In this document: positions 26,547 through 35,717 of the stretch, piece by piece
Numbering within the stretch: position 1 is the stretch's first letter
How the letters are laid out: every line of letters starts with the position of its first letter
DNA from: an uncultured Actinomycetes bacterium
Lineage (GTDB): Bacteria; Actinomycetota; Acidimicrobiia; Acidimicrobiales; Ilumatobacteraceae
Direction of reading: 5' to 3'
DNA length: 64,000 bases
Assembly (NCBI GenBank): GCA_937927625.1
Contig: CALBSD010000058.1
Span: 1-64,000, forward strand
Position numbers and translations under genes: made by a program
Notes under the pieces: generated by a model
What the model saw: the letters and a program-made list of their open reading frames with translations, nothing else
Told to the model about the DNA's origin: nothing
Databases searched by the model: none

Positions 26547-27740
26547 TTAGACCAGTGGCTGGAGGTTGGGGAGAGGACGTCGTTCCATCTTTTCGCCGAG
26601 TTTTGGCATCACTTCTTCGGCGAATAAATGCATTTGTTCGTTCATTTCTTCACGTTCGATGCCTGGCAAGTCAAAGAAGATGCAGAGATGCTTCAGGTCG
26701 AGAAGCTCTTTCCAGAAGCCGAGAGTGTCCACCACATCATCCACGGAACCGATTGCCATAATCTTTTGAGAGTTTGAATCATCAACAGATGGACAGAAGT
26801 CGAATGGAACTTTCGAGCCATCTGGATTGCGATAGCTAGAGAAACGTCCGTACGGCGAGAGGAATCGACAGAACTCGTCATGTCCAGGTACGCCGCGGCG
26901 CATAGCGGCCTCGCGTGTTTTGCCAACGTGAATGTTCATGACCAGCATGCGGTCTTCGCCACTGGCGACAGGATTACCCATCTCTTCGCGAATCGCGGCA
27001 TAACGATTCCATTTATCAAGTTGGCTGTCTTTGTTCTGAAGCCAGTACACGGCTTTGTGTCCTGCACGAGGCACATACTCAATGGTCTCTGGTGATGTCA
27101 CTGGTTGGTAGATGTCGATGGGGCGCTCGGGACGAGGAATCAAGGTGAGGTCGTCTACGTATGAACCGCGATCTGGAATGTCATCGGGTGGGAACACGAA
27201 CTTTTCGCCGCGATAACTGAAGCGTTCATTAGACCAAGCGCGCTTAATGACTTCTAGTGACTCTTCGAACGTTTGACGATTCTCAAGGTCGTGTTCGGCC
27301 GACATTGCGTTATCTCCAGAGGCAACAACTGTGCCCAAGCTCCAAGCTTCGCGTGGAACAGTTCCGCGTCCAACGCCGAATTCCATTCGTCCGCCGGTGA
27401 TGATGTCGGCAAGTGCGAAGTCCTCAGCGAGGCGTAATGGATGCCACTGTGGAACAACGTTGAACATTTGGCCGAGGCGCAAGCTCTTTGTTTGCATCGC
27501 GAGATGCTGACCGAACATGATCAAGTTGGGGAGAACTTCATACCCTTCAAACTGGAAGTGATGTTCTGTGAGCCACATTGTGTCGTAGCCAAGGCCGTCA
27601 GCTGTTTTAGCCCAAGCAACCAAATTCTTGTAGCACTCGATGACGGCATCGTTGCCGTACCTGCGTGATGTTGGGTCTATCGATAGGTCTCCTGCATCTG
27701 GCATGGGGACGGTGCAAAAGAAGTTGGTATCAACGCGCAT
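26547..27740 (-). CDS. LLM-class flavin-dependent oxidoreductase (luciferase-like monooxygenase)
   Basis: 397 residues, TIM-barrel luciferase-like fold. Visible features are MWLTEHHF near residue 60, the RLAEDFALADIITGGRMEFGVGRG segment typical of alkanal/nitrilotriacetate-type LLM enzymes, and a GSVDDVVDTL helix near the C-terminus. It needs FMN or F420; which one is not determinable here. Co-transcription with a CodA-like deaminase and an ABC importer suggests oxidation or ring-opening of an imported nitrogen heterocycle, by analogy with RutA, but this is inference. A GTG six codons upstream is an alternative start. Confidence 0.83.
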   Translation of the reverse strand: MRVDTNFFCTVPMPDAGDLSIDPTSRRYGNDAVIECYKNLVAWAKTADGLGYDTMWLTEHHFQFEGYEVLPNLIMFGQHLAMQTKSLRLGQMFNVVPQWHPLRLAEDFALADIITGGRMEFGVGRGTVPREAWSLGTVVASGDNAMSAEHDLENRQTFEESLEVIKRAWSNERFSYRGEKFVFPPDDIPDRGSYVDDLTLIPRPERPIDIYQPVTSPETIEYVPRAGHKAVYWLQNKDSQLDKWNRYAAIREEMGNPVASGEDRMLVMNIHVGKTREAAMRRGVPGHDEFCRFLSPYGRFSSYRNPDGSKVPFDFCPSVDDSNSQKIMAIGSVDDVVDTLGFWKELLDLKHLCIFFDLPGIEREEMNEQMHLFAEEVMPKLGEKMERRPLPNLQPLV

Positions 27741-27821
27741 TCTCCGAAGGTACTGCACCTCCGTTGCCGAAGAGGACTCAGAATGTGAACAAGTTGTAAA
27801 CGAAGCGACCGAGGTCGTTCG

Positions 27822-28580
27822 TCACCAATGGCCGCGAGCAACAAAGACATCTCGCAATGCGCGGGTGTCATCGCTCATAATGCCGTCGACGCCCAGGTCA
27901 AGAAGGCGGGCAATCTCTAATGGGTCGTCAATGGTCCACACATGAACTTCGAGACCCATTGAGTGTGCTGTTCGCACGAATTGTTTCGTGACAACCGGGA
28001 CTGGACCTTGGGAAACTGGCACTTGTGCGACCAAAGCGTGATCGCTCACTGGAAGCGGCAGGTGCGAAGCGCTGCGGGCGACAAGCTTCGCCACCTCCTT
28101 GGGCCCCATAGACGTGCACACTGCTGCACCGAATGCATCTCGAATCCCTTGCAGACGTTTGTCGCTGAAGCTTCCGATGCATACGCGGTCAAGGCAGTCG
28201 CGATGGCGCAACTTTTGAATAAGTGGTTCAAGTGCAGTGTCTGCTTTGCAGTCAATGTTGAAACGTGCATTGGGGAATTCGTCGAAAAGATCATCCATCA
28301 ATGGGATGGGGTCTGTTCCGTCGATGCGAGCCGACTTCAAGGACTCCCAGGTGCTGGAAGCAATCTCGCGCTTTTCTCCGCAGGTGCGCTCGAGGTCATT
28401 GTCATGGAATGCAACGAGAACACCATCGGAAGTGGCGTGAACATCGGTCTCTAGGTATTGATAACCAAGGCTGACCGCGTCGGCAAAAGCTCGCAATGAA
28501 TTTTCAGGTGCGGCTGATGTTCCTCCGCGATGTGCAAATGCAATCGGGCCGACATGGTCGAGGTAAGAATGACGTGCCAT
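27822..28580 (-). CDS. Glycerophosphodiester phosphodiesterase
   Basis: 252 residues. GDPD signature residues are visible: FAHRGGTSAAPENSL, YLETDVH and VAFHDNDLERTC provide the catalytic His pair and metal-binding Glu/Asp, and NIDCKAD is a further conserved strand. It hydrolyses glycerophosphodiesters to glycerol-3-phosphate and an alcohol. No signal peptide is evident, so it is likely cytosolic. Its ATG overlaps the stop of the acyl-CoA synthetase (TGATG), linking it to lipid turnover. A second GDPD lies near the right end of the window. Confidence 0.88.
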   Translation of the reverse strand: MARHSYLDHVGPIAFAHRGGTSAAPENSLRAFADAVSLGYQYLETDVHATSDGVLVAFHDNDLERTCGEKREIASSTWESLKSARIDGTDPIPLMDDLFDEFPNARFNIDCKADTALEPLIQKLRHRDCLDRVCIGSFSDKRLQGIRDAFGAAVCTSMGPKEVAKLVARSASHLPLPVSDHALVAQVPVSQGPVPVVTKQFVRTAHSMGLEVHVWTIDDPLEIARLLDLGVDGIMSDDTRALRDVFVARGHW

Positions 28581-30136
28581 CAGATAGAACGCCCAGCAGC
28601 CTTCCAGTATTCGTCTTTCAGAATGCGCTTGTACAACTTGCCGGTGGGGTGACGGGGAAGCTCTTCGCGGAAGTCAATGCTTCGCGGGCACTTCACATCA
28701 GCGAGATTGGCGCGACAGTATGCAATGAGTTCTTTTTCGAGTGCTGCAGCCTCGTCAGCATTGGCCGGCATTGTCTTTGGTTGGACAACACCTTTGACTT
28801 CTTCGCCGAAATCATCATTCGGAATACCGAAGACGGCAACATCCATGACCTTGTCGTGGTTGACGAGAACATTTTCTGCTTCTTGCGGATAAATATTCAC
28901 GCCGCCAGAAATGATCATGAATGCTTTGCGGTCGGTGAGATAGAGGAAGTTGTCTTCATCGACATAACCAACGTCTCCCAAAGTGGACCATCCACGTCCC
29001 TTGGGATCACGTGAAGACTTCGTCTTCTCCGGATCATTGTGATACTCAAATGCGGCTGTGCCCTCGAAATAAACGGTGCCTGATTCACCTTGAGGAACTT
29101 CTTCACCGTTCTCATCGCAAATGCGAACAACGCCTTGGACCGCAATTCCAACTGAACCGGGGTGAGCCAGCCACATCTCACTATTGCAATAAACGAAGCC
29201 GTTTCCTTCTGTTCCTGCGTAGTACTCATGAATGACAGGCCCCCACCATTCGATCATTGCGCGCTTTGTTTCTGCCGGACATGGTGCTGCTGCATGAATA
29301 GCAACCTCGAGTGATGAGACGTCGTACTTTTTGCGAACAGCAGGATCAAGCTTCAACATGCGAATAAACATCGTGGGCACAAGCTGAGTATGGGTTGCCT
29401 TGTACTTGTCGACGTATTTGATGTAGCTCTCTGCATCAAAGTGTTCCATCACGACGGTGGTGCCACCTTTGCCTATAACGGACATGTTGAAGCGCAAGGG
29501 GGCTGCGTGATACAACGGTGCGGGAGAGAGATAAATCATTCCGTCACGGAATTTGAAGAGGCCTTCGGTAATCGCTGTCGCGAGACCAGCAGCTGTACCA
29601 ATCGGGGTAGCAGGAAACGCTCTAGAAATTCCTTTTGGCATTCCGGTAGTACCACTGGAATACAACATGTCTGTTCCGTCAATCATGTTCTCTAATGGTG
29701 TTGTTGAGGCACTTGAAATGACGTCTTCGTATGAGTCGTAGCCGTCAACTGTGCCACCCAACATAAGACGCAAAGTCGCATTCGGAATATCTTCTGCGAC
29801 TTCAAGCGCCTGATCTGATTTGTATTTGGACGTGATGAAGCCCTTTGCAGAACAGTCATTGATGATGTAGGTCAGTTCCGCCTTAGTGAGCCGGCTAGAG
29901 CACGCGGTGTACACGAGACCGGCGTAATGGCATCCCCAGATGACTTCGAGATAGCGAGGGTGATTCTCCATGCAAATGGCAATGTGGTCGCCCGGCTGAA
30001 AGCCGGCAGACCGCAAGACGTTGGAGAGTTGTACGGCGCCTTCGTGTAACTGCTTATACGTAGTGACTTCACCCGTTTCGGCCTGGATGATTGCTGGACG
30101 GTCGGGGAATTGGTCTGCATATGCGCCTGGGTACAT
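28580..30136 (-). CDS. Acyl-CoA synthetase (AMP-forming, FadD-like)
   Basis: 518 residues, ANL superfamily. The P-loop is MLYSSGTTGMPKGI; the adenylate motif is EYYAGTEGNG; the hinge STLGDVGYVDEDNFLYLTDRK and the C-terminal catalytic Lys in HPTGKLYKR are intact. Activates a carboxylic acid to its CoA thioester; chain length cannot be told. It shares a message with the GDPD gene and diverges from an acyl-CoA dehydrogenase, which suggests a fatty-acid or aromatic-acid degradation locus. Confidence 0.9.
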   Translation of the reverse strand: MYPGAYADQFPDRPAIIQAETGEVTTYKQLHEGAVQLSNVLRSAGFQPGDHIAICMENHPRYLEVIWGCHYAGLVYTACSSRLTKAELTYIINDCSAKGFITSKYKSDQALEVAEDIPNATLRLMLGGTVDGYDSYEDVISSASTTPLENMIDGTDMLYSSGTTGMPKGISRAFPATPIGTAAGLATAITEGLFKFRDGMIYLSPAPLYHAAPLRFNMSVIGKGGTTVVMEHFDAESYIKYVDKYKATHTQLVPTMFIRMLKLDPAVRKKYDVSSLEVAIHAAAPCPAETKRAMIEWWGPVIHEYYAGTEGNGFVYCNSEMWLAHPGSVGIAVQGVVRICDENGEEVPQGESGTVYFEGTAAFEYHNDPEKTKSSRDPKGRGWSTLGDVGYVDEDNFLYLTDRKAFMIISGGVNIYPQEAENVLVNHDKVMDVAVFGIPNDDFGEEVKGVVQPKTMPANADEAAALEKELIAYCRANLADVKCPRSIDFREELPRHPTGKLYKRILKDEYWKAAGRSI

Positions 30137-30153
30137 GCTCCCAAACTAGTGAA

Positions 30154-30165
30154 TGACGGTCGTCA
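30154..30165. promoter_or_regulatory. Short inverted repeat, possible operator
   Basis: TGACG-GT-CGTCA has 5-bp arms and a 2-base spacer, and lies between the divergent acyl-CoA synthetase and acyl-CoA dehydrogenase genes. Its position suits a repressor controlling both. No regulator gene is adjacent and the repeat is short enough to occur by chance. Confidence 0.3.
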
Positions 30166-30249
30166 CATTCGCCTCCGAATGCAGTCGGTTCGTATGGGTC
30201 TGCAGGATGGACCTAATATCCAAGAATCACTTCACCACAGGGGGAAATC

Positions 30250-31449
30250 ATGAGTGTTGTTGAAACCGCAATTGATGAGGCACGCGTTCTTGAGCTTGCT
30301 GAGGAACTCCTGAAGGAATTTCCTCCGGAAAAGGTCTCGACAATTGAATTCCTAGGAGCACAGTTCGACAAGGGCTTGGCGTGGGTGCATTTTCCAGTCG
30401 GTCATGGTGGCCTTGCTATTTCTCCAAAGTTTCAAAAGACCGTCAATGAGTTGATTTATGCAGCCGGTGCGCCAAACCCAATGATGCGTAATCCAATCGG
30501 TCACGGCATGTGTGGTCCCACGGTTGTTGAGTGGGGAAGTGAAGCACAGAAGAAGCGTTATTTGCGTCCATTGTTTACCGGTGAAGAAGTCTGGTGTCAG
30601 CTGTTCTCAGAACCTGGTTCAGGTTCTGACTTTGCGGGCCTCTCCGCCAAGGGTGTGAAGGACGGAGATGAGTGGATTTGCAACGGACAAAAGGTGTGGA
30701 CCACATTGGCGCACTTGTCACGTTGGGGACTTCTTGTCGTTCGTACAGATCCTGATGCTGTCAAACACGCTGGACTTACTGCTTTCGTCGTAGACATGCA
30801 TGCGCCGACCGTTGAGGTCCGCCCACTTCGTCAGATGACTGGCGAAGCTGAATTTAATGAGGTGTACTTCACTGACACTCGTATTCCTGCTGCAGAGATG
30901 CTTGGCAACCCAGGTGATGGTTGGCGCGTCAGTCTCACAACATTGATGAACGAACGAGTCTCCATCGGTGGTGCGATTCCACAAAAGGGTTCAGGTGCAA
31001 TTTCGCATGCCGTGAAAGTGTGGAATGCACTTCCGGAGGATCAACGCGACCCTGCTGCATTGGAAGAACTGATGAAGTTGTGGAGCCGTGCTGAAGTGCA
31101 TCGCCTCACCAACATTCGTGCAAACGCAACTCGTCGTATGGGCGCTCCGGGTCCTGAAGGCTCCATCGGCAAGATGGAAAGCGCAAACCTCAACAAAGCA
31201 ATCTATGAGTTCACAATCGGACTCCTGGGTGCAGAGGGAATGCTGTACGGCTCATACGAAATGGTTCGTCCGGAGACTGCAATGAGTTTCGAAGGAATTC
31301 AAAAAGCATTCTTGCGTTCACGTGCGAACTCCATTGAAGGCGGAACGACTGAAGTCATGAAGAACATTCTTGGCGAACGCATTCTTGGTCTTCCTGGCGA
31401 CGTTCGCGTTGATCGTGATGTTGCATGGAGCAAGGTGCCCCGCAACTAA
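30250..31449 (+). CDS. Acyl-CoA dehydrogenase
   Basis: 399 residues, complete acyl-CoA dehydrogenase fold. The FAD/substrate segments WCQLFSEPGSGSDFAGL and GQKVWTTLAHLSRWGLLVVRT, the FNEVYFTDTRIP strand, and a C-terminal SIEGGTTEVMKNILGERILG are recognisable. Catalyses alpha,beta-dehydrogenation of an acyl-CoA. A purine-rich GGGGGAAAT stretch just before the ATG is a clear ribosome site. Divergent from the acyl-CoA synthetase across 113 bases. Confidence 0.9.
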   Translation: MSVVETAIDEARVLELAEELLKEFPPEKVSTIEFLGAQFDKGLAWVHFPVGHGGLAISPKFQKTVNELIYAAGAPNPMMRNPIGHGMCGPTVVEWGSEAQKKRYLRPLFTGEEVWCQLFSEPGSGSDFAGLSAKGVKDGDEWICNGQKVWTTLAHLSRWGLLVVRTDPDAVKHAGLTAFVVDMHAPTVEVRPLRQMTGEAEFNEVYFTDTRIPAAEMLGNPGDGWRVSLTTLMNERVSIGGAIPQKGSGAISHAVKVWNALPEDQRDPAALEELMKLWSRAEVHRLTNIRANATRRMGAPGPEGSIGKMESANLNKAIYEFTIGLLGAEGMLYGSYEMVRPETAMSFEGIQKAFLRSRANSIEGGTTEVMKNILGERILGLPGDVRVDRDVAWSKVPRN

Positions 31450-31462
31450 TCAGTTGTAGATG

Positions 31463-31873
31463 TCAGCCCGCGTGGGCAAGAAGAATTCCGGCGTAGGCCG
31501 CGAGGAGTGATCCGAGGAGACCAAGTGCTCCACCGATTGCCTTCGCGGCCTTGCTGCTTCCTTGGGAATGAATCACTGTTGCAGCCACCGCAATGAAGAC
31601 CATCAGCATCTTGAGGGCGAAGGTGGTCATGTACTTGGTGCCGGAATCTGCAGCATCAACGCTGGCAAGGCCCCAAGCGCCCGTGAAAACAATGACGATC
31701 ATCGCTGGCCATGCAACACGAGCAAATGCCTGCGCAACTTTCGGAAGTGCTTCAGGTGCTGATACTCGGATGGTGGGTACAAGTCCAGCCAAAACGATTT
31801 GACCACCGACCCAGACGGCAACGGCCATGAGGTGGAGGAAGATGCGAAGCGAGTCGAGTGTGGGGGAAATCAT
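31463..31873 (-). CDS. Small membrane protein, CopD-like
   Basis: 136 residues with four hydrophobic segments. The first contains LRIFLHLMAVAVWVGGQIVLAG, a His plus Trp-Val-Gly-Gly pattern seen in CopD/HemJ-like membrane proteins; a second conserved-looking stretch is WPAMIVIVFTGAWGL. Function is unknown; a haem or copper role is only suggested by the fold. It overlaps the ispH stop by four bases (ATGA) and is likely translationally coupled. Confidence 0.65.
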   Translation of the reverse strand: MISPTLDSLRIFLHLMAVAVWVGGQIVLAGLVPTIRVSAPEALPKVAQAFARVAWPAMIVIVFTGAWGLASVDAADSGTKYMTTFALKMLMVFIAVAATVIHSQGSSKAAKAIGGALGLLGSLLAAYAGILLAHAG

Positions 31874-32907
31874 GTATGAGAGAGTGCCTCAAGAACGACA
31901 CTTGCTGCAAGTGAGCGGTCGTCAAGACCTGGCGTTCCTAGGACGGAGGCTCCGCACATCGCTGCAATGGCAATGTCGATTGCGTTCTGCAGTTCACGAA
32001 TGTTGCGAGGTGGAGGAAAGTATTCGTCCTCATCCGTGACAAGAACTTCTTCCACTCCGTGGATGGGATTGAGGCGTGCGAGAACACCTTCAACAAGTTC
32101 TTCGGGCGCAGAGGCACCGGCGGTGACGCCAACGATTCCACTGAGGTCGCTGGGAAGTTCATCGGCAGAGTTGACCCTGTACACGTTCTTGCATCCAGCT
32201 TCGATGGCGAGTCGTTCCAATGCACGCGTGTTTGAGCTGTTGGAGGAACCGATAACGATGAATGCATCAACTCGCGGCGCGATGCTCATGAGCGCACTCT
32301 GGCGATTTGTTGTAGCAAAACATAAATCGCTACGGCCAGGTGTCCATACGTCTGGGAAGCGACTCTTCACGTGAACTGCAACTTCGCTCCATTCGCGATG
32401 AGACAAAGTTGTTTGAGCCAGCATTGCTACAGGCTGATCAAAGTGGGGAAGTGCATCCACTTCTTCGATGGACTCAACTCTCGTAATTGCCTCGGGTGCC
32501 ACGGCCATAGTGCCGACGGCCTCTTCATGTCCTTCGTGCCCCACGTACACGATGTGGAATCCTTTGCCGGCACGTGTCTTCACTTCGTGGTGCACCTTTG
32601 TTACTAGTGGGCATACAGCATCGACGACGTAGCTTCCGCGAGATCGTGCTGCTGCGACGACTTCTGGTGCTGAACCGTGAGCAGAGAGCATGATGGGCGA
32701 GCCCATAGGAACTTCATCAATGGAGTCCACAAATACGACACCTTTATCGACGAAACGGTCGACGACGATTTTGTTGTGCACAATCTCGTGATAGCAGTAC
32801 ACGGGTTCATCAAAAGATCGAACCATCCATGCCAAGGCCTTAATTGCCATTTCTACGCCAGCGCAGAATCCGCGGGGGGAAGCCAGGAGTACCTTTTCAA
32901 CGGACAT
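31870..32907 (-). CDS. ispH: 4-hydroxy-3-methylbut-2-enyl diphosphate reductase
   Basis: 345 residues. Final step of the MEP pathway, yielding IPP and DMAPP, the precursors of the decaprenyl phosphate used by the nearby DPA genes. Three iron-sulfur Cys ligands are present: Cys15 (PRGFCAGVEMA), Cys99 (AVCPLVTKVH) and Cys196 (DLCFATTNRQ). Conserved His are in YHEIVHN and SAHGSAP, and the acid-base region is GHEGHEEAVG. The ~20 C-terminal residues extend beyond the usual end. It diverges from the DUF512 gene across 47 bases. Confidence 0.95.
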   Translation of the reverse strand: MSVEKVLLASPRGFCAGVEMAIKALAWMVRSFDEPVYCYHEIVHNKIVVDRFVDKGVVFVDSIDEVPMGSPIMLSAHGSAPEVVAAARSRGSYVVDAVCPLVTKVHHEVKTRAGKGFHIVYVGHEGHEEAVGTMAVAPEAITRVESIEEVDALPHFDQPVAMLAQTTLSHREWSEVAVHVKSRFPDVWTPGRSDLCFATTNRQSALMSIAPRVDAFIVIGSSNSSNTRALERLAIEAGCKNVYRVNSADELPSDLSGIVGVTAGASAPEELVEGVLARLNPIHGVEEVLVTDEDEYFPPPRNIRELQNAIDIAIAAMCGASVLGTPGLDDRSLAASVVLEALSHT

Positions 32908-32954
32908 AAGACCTTCACAGACTACAGATGAGGCACGCCACTAGCCTGTGACGA

Positions 32955-34394
32955 GTGAGCGCTGCAATTGACACTCTTCCTGAGGTTTCGTCAGTGTTGG
33001 AGGGTTCAGCTGCTGCTCGTGCCGGGGTACTAGTGGGCGACAAGGTCGCTCTAGTTAATGGGGTCGTTCCGCGAGACATTCTTGAATGGCACCGCATGGT
33101 GGATTCCGATTTTGTGGATCTTCAGATTGAGCGTGGTCGCGATTCTCTCGATCTTGTCGTCGAGCGAATGCCAGGAGAACCTTTTGGAGTCACCATAAAT
33201 AGTGCGGTGTTTGACCGCATTCATACCTGTGACAACCACTGCGAGTTCTGCTTCATCTATCAATTGCCAAAGGGCATGCGCCGAAGCCTCTATCTCAAAG
33301 ATGATGACTATCGCCTGAGCTTTCTTTTTGGAAACTTCACCACGCTGACGCGTTTTACAGAAGCTGACTTAGAGCGTGTCGTTGAGGAAAAGCTTTCTCC
33401 CTTGTACGTGAGCATTCATGCTGTTGACCCTCATGTTCGTTCCGACATGTTGCGAAATGATCGTGGTGGGTTCAGTCTTCGTTGGGTTCGATTGATGCTT
33501 GACCATGGCATTGACATTCGTGCGCAAATTGTTCTTTGTCCTGGTGTGAACGATGGCGACGTTCTTGAATCAACTCTGAGTGGACTGTTAGAGCAATTCC
33601 CCGAATTGGATTCCATTGCCATCGTGCCGTTAGGTCTCTCGCGATTCAATACTGAGTCACGCATGCGCTTCCAGACGTCGCAAGAGGCTTCGGCAGTGAT
33701 TGATCTGGTGGAGCAATGGCAAGTGCGATTCGCAAGTGTGCTTCAGCGTCAGCCAATTCACCTTGCAGATGAGTTCTATCTCGTCGCACAACGTGAAGTT
33801 CCTTCTGCTTCTCACTACGGCGAATATCCGATGTTGGAAGACGGCGTGGGGTTGGTTCGATCGTTCATCGAGTCCTTCATGGGAAATGGCCCGGAGGTGG
33901 AGGGCAAACATGAAGGGTTCTTTGCATCCGTTGATCACGCCTCGCCGACGGACTACGTGAGACCCGTCAACCCCGCGATGGAAACATCTTTGAGGGTTGC
34001 CAAGCCGGTCTCTGTACAGCTCACGGCTCGGACTCGATCGAAGAAGACTCCCGCCATCGTCTCGGGACCCTATGGAGCATCGATGTTCCGAATGTTGTTC
34101 TCAGAGACAGGATTTGATGAATTTCCCGTCGTTGAAGTCCCAAATTCACATTTTGGCGGCAATACAGGTGTGGCAGGTTTGATGACATTTGCTGACATTC
34201 AGGGTGCGCTTCGGGCTCATGGGCGCGAGAATGTCTATCTATTGCCTGATGTGTGTCTGAATGACGGTGTCTTTCTGGACGGGGCCACAGTGGGCGATCT
34301 GTCGAAGGAGTTCGACATTGAGGTGATTGCCACTAGTGGCACCGCTTTGCGCCAACGGCTTGATGCCGCAAGAAAAGAGAACAGTCGTGACTGA
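32955..34394 (+). CDS. DUF512 / radical SAM-like protein with N-terminal PDZ
   Basis: 479 residues. The first ~75 residues are PDZ-like (SAAARAGVLVGDKVALVNG). A Cys cluster CDNHCEFCF (Cys92, Cys96, Cys99; C-x3-C-x2-C) as in radical SAM iron-sulfur binding follows, and the DUF512 region occupies the C-terminal half. Homologues next to der are widespread in Gram-positive bacteria but biochemically uncharacterised. GTG start; the last codons overlap der by eight bases. Confidence 0.82.
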   Translation: MSAAIDTLPEVSSVLEGSAAARAGVLVGDKVALVNGVVPRDILEWHRMVDSDFVDLQIERGRDSLDLVVERMPGEPFGVTINSAVFDRIHTCDNHCEFCFIYQLPKGMRRSLYLKDDDYRLSFLFGNFTTLTRFTEADLERVVEEKLSPLYVSIHAVDPHVRSDMLRNDRGGFSLRWVRLMLDHGIDIRAQIVLCPGVNDGDVLESTLSGLLEQFPELDSIAIVPLGLSRFNTESRMRFQTSQEASAVIDLVEQWQVRFASVLQRQPIHLADEFYLVAQREVPSASHYGEYPMLEDGVGLVRSFIESFMGNGPEVEGKHEGFFASVDHASPTDYVRPVNPAMETSLRVAKPVSVQLTARTRSKKTPAIVSGPYGASMFRMLFSETGFDEFPVVEVPNSHFGGNTGVAGLMTFADIQGALRAHGRENVYLLPDVCLNDGVFLDGATVGDLSKEFDIEVIATSGTALRQRLDAARKENSRD

Positions 34395-35715
34395 CATTGA
34401 CGAGACAATTGAATTCCCCACAGTGGTGATTGTCGGACGTCCCAACGTTGGCAAGAGCACATGGTTCAACCGCGTGATTGGTGAACGTGCCGCAATTGTT
34501 GAAGACCGCCCGGGCGTCACACGTGACCGCCATCGTCGTCTTGCGTCGTGGCTGGGTATTGAGTTCTGGATCGTCGATACCGGCGGTTGGATGCCTCACG
34601 GTTCTGAATTGGATGACAAGGTCAGCCGTCAGGTGGAAGAAGCAGTTCGTGATGCGAATCTCGTCATTTACATGGTGGACGCATCTGTCGGCGTAACTGA
34701 CGAAGATGAACTGATTGCAGCATGGTTGCGTCGTAGCAAAGTTGAAGTTCTCCTCGTTGCCAACAAAGCCGACAATGAACGTCGCGAAGCAGAGCGTTGG
34801 GAATTTATGTCCCTCGGACTTGGCGAGCCATTCACAGTATCAGCGCTTCATGGTCGTCGCTCTGGTGACTTCTTGGATGAAGTTGTTGCACGTATTCCCC
34901 GTGTTGAACGTCCTGAAGAAAAAGTCGAACCAGTAGGCGCAGACGGCATCCCACGAGTGGCGCTCGTTGGCCGACCAAACGTTGGCAAGAGCACATTGTT
35001 CAATCGCCTTGTGGGTGAAGAGCGTTCCATCGTTCATGACATGCCCGGCACCACGCGCGATGCGATTGACACTTTGGTGGAGACCGAAGACGGTCCACTC
35101 GTGTTTATCGATACGGCAGGTATGCGTAAGCGCAGCAAGGTGGATGACTCTGCGGAGTACTACTCATTGGTTCGTGCACTTCGCGCCATCGATGAGGCTG
35201 ACGTTGCGATGTTGATTATCGATGCGACAGTGGGTGTCACTAGCCAGGATCAACGTCTTGCAGAGCGTGTTGACGTAGCGGGTTGCCCAATTCTCATCGT
35301 GATGAATAAGTGGGAACTTCTTGATTCGGAAGCTCGTCGCAAGGTCGAAGCTGATCTTGCACGCATGCTGTACTTCATTGACGATGCACCAGTGTTGAAG
35401 ATTTCTGCATTGACCGGCAAGGGAGTTCACAAACTTCGTCCAGTCTTGCAAGATGCGATTGATCAGTATCATCGCAAGATTCCTACACGAGATGTGAACC
35501 GCATCATTGCGGAAGCACAGGCAAAGCAGCCAGCTGCAGGTGGCGCAAAAGTCATGTTCGCAGTGCAGGGTGCAGCGAACCCTCCAACGTTCACCTTGTT
35601 TGTGAATCGCGATCTGCCGCAGCCATACATGCGCTATCTCGAACGTTCTATTCGTGAAGCGTTTGATTTCGGCTCAACACCGCTCAAGTTGCGAGTGCGT
35701 CGAAAGGGCGATTAG
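34387..35715 (+). CDS. der: GTPase Der (EngA)
   Basis: 442 residues from the GTG inside the end of the preceding gene. Two tandem GTPase domains each start with a GRPNVGKST G1 motif; the G3 motifs are DTGGW and DTAGM, and the G4 motifs NKAD and NKWE. A C-terminal KH-like domain (about 355-442) follows. Essential for 50S ribosomal subunit assembly. A longer in-frame reading to 34327 lies wholly within the DUF512 gene and is not part of Der. Confidence 0.95.
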   Translation: MTDIDETIEFPTVVIVGRPNVGKSTWFNRVIGERAAIVEDRPGVTRDRHRRLASWLGIEFWIVDTGGWMPHGSELDDKVSRQVEEAVRDANLVIYMVDASVGVTDEDELIAAWLRRSKVEVLLVANKADNERREAERWEFMSLGLGEPFTVSALHGRRSGDFLDEVVARIPRVERPEEKVEPVGADGIPRVALVGRPNVGKSTLFNRLVGEERSIVHDMPGTTRDAIDTLVETEDGPLVFIDTAGMRKRSKVDDSAEYYSLVRALRAIDEADVAMLIIDATVGVTSQDQRLAERVDVAGCPILIVMNKWELLDSEARRKVEADLARMLYFIDDAPVLKISALTGKGVHKLRPVLQDAIDQYHRKIPTRDVNRIIAEAQAKQPAAGGAKVMFAVQGAANPPTFTLFVNRDLPQPYMRYLERSIREAFDFGSTPLKLRVRRKGD

Positions 35716-35717
35716 CC

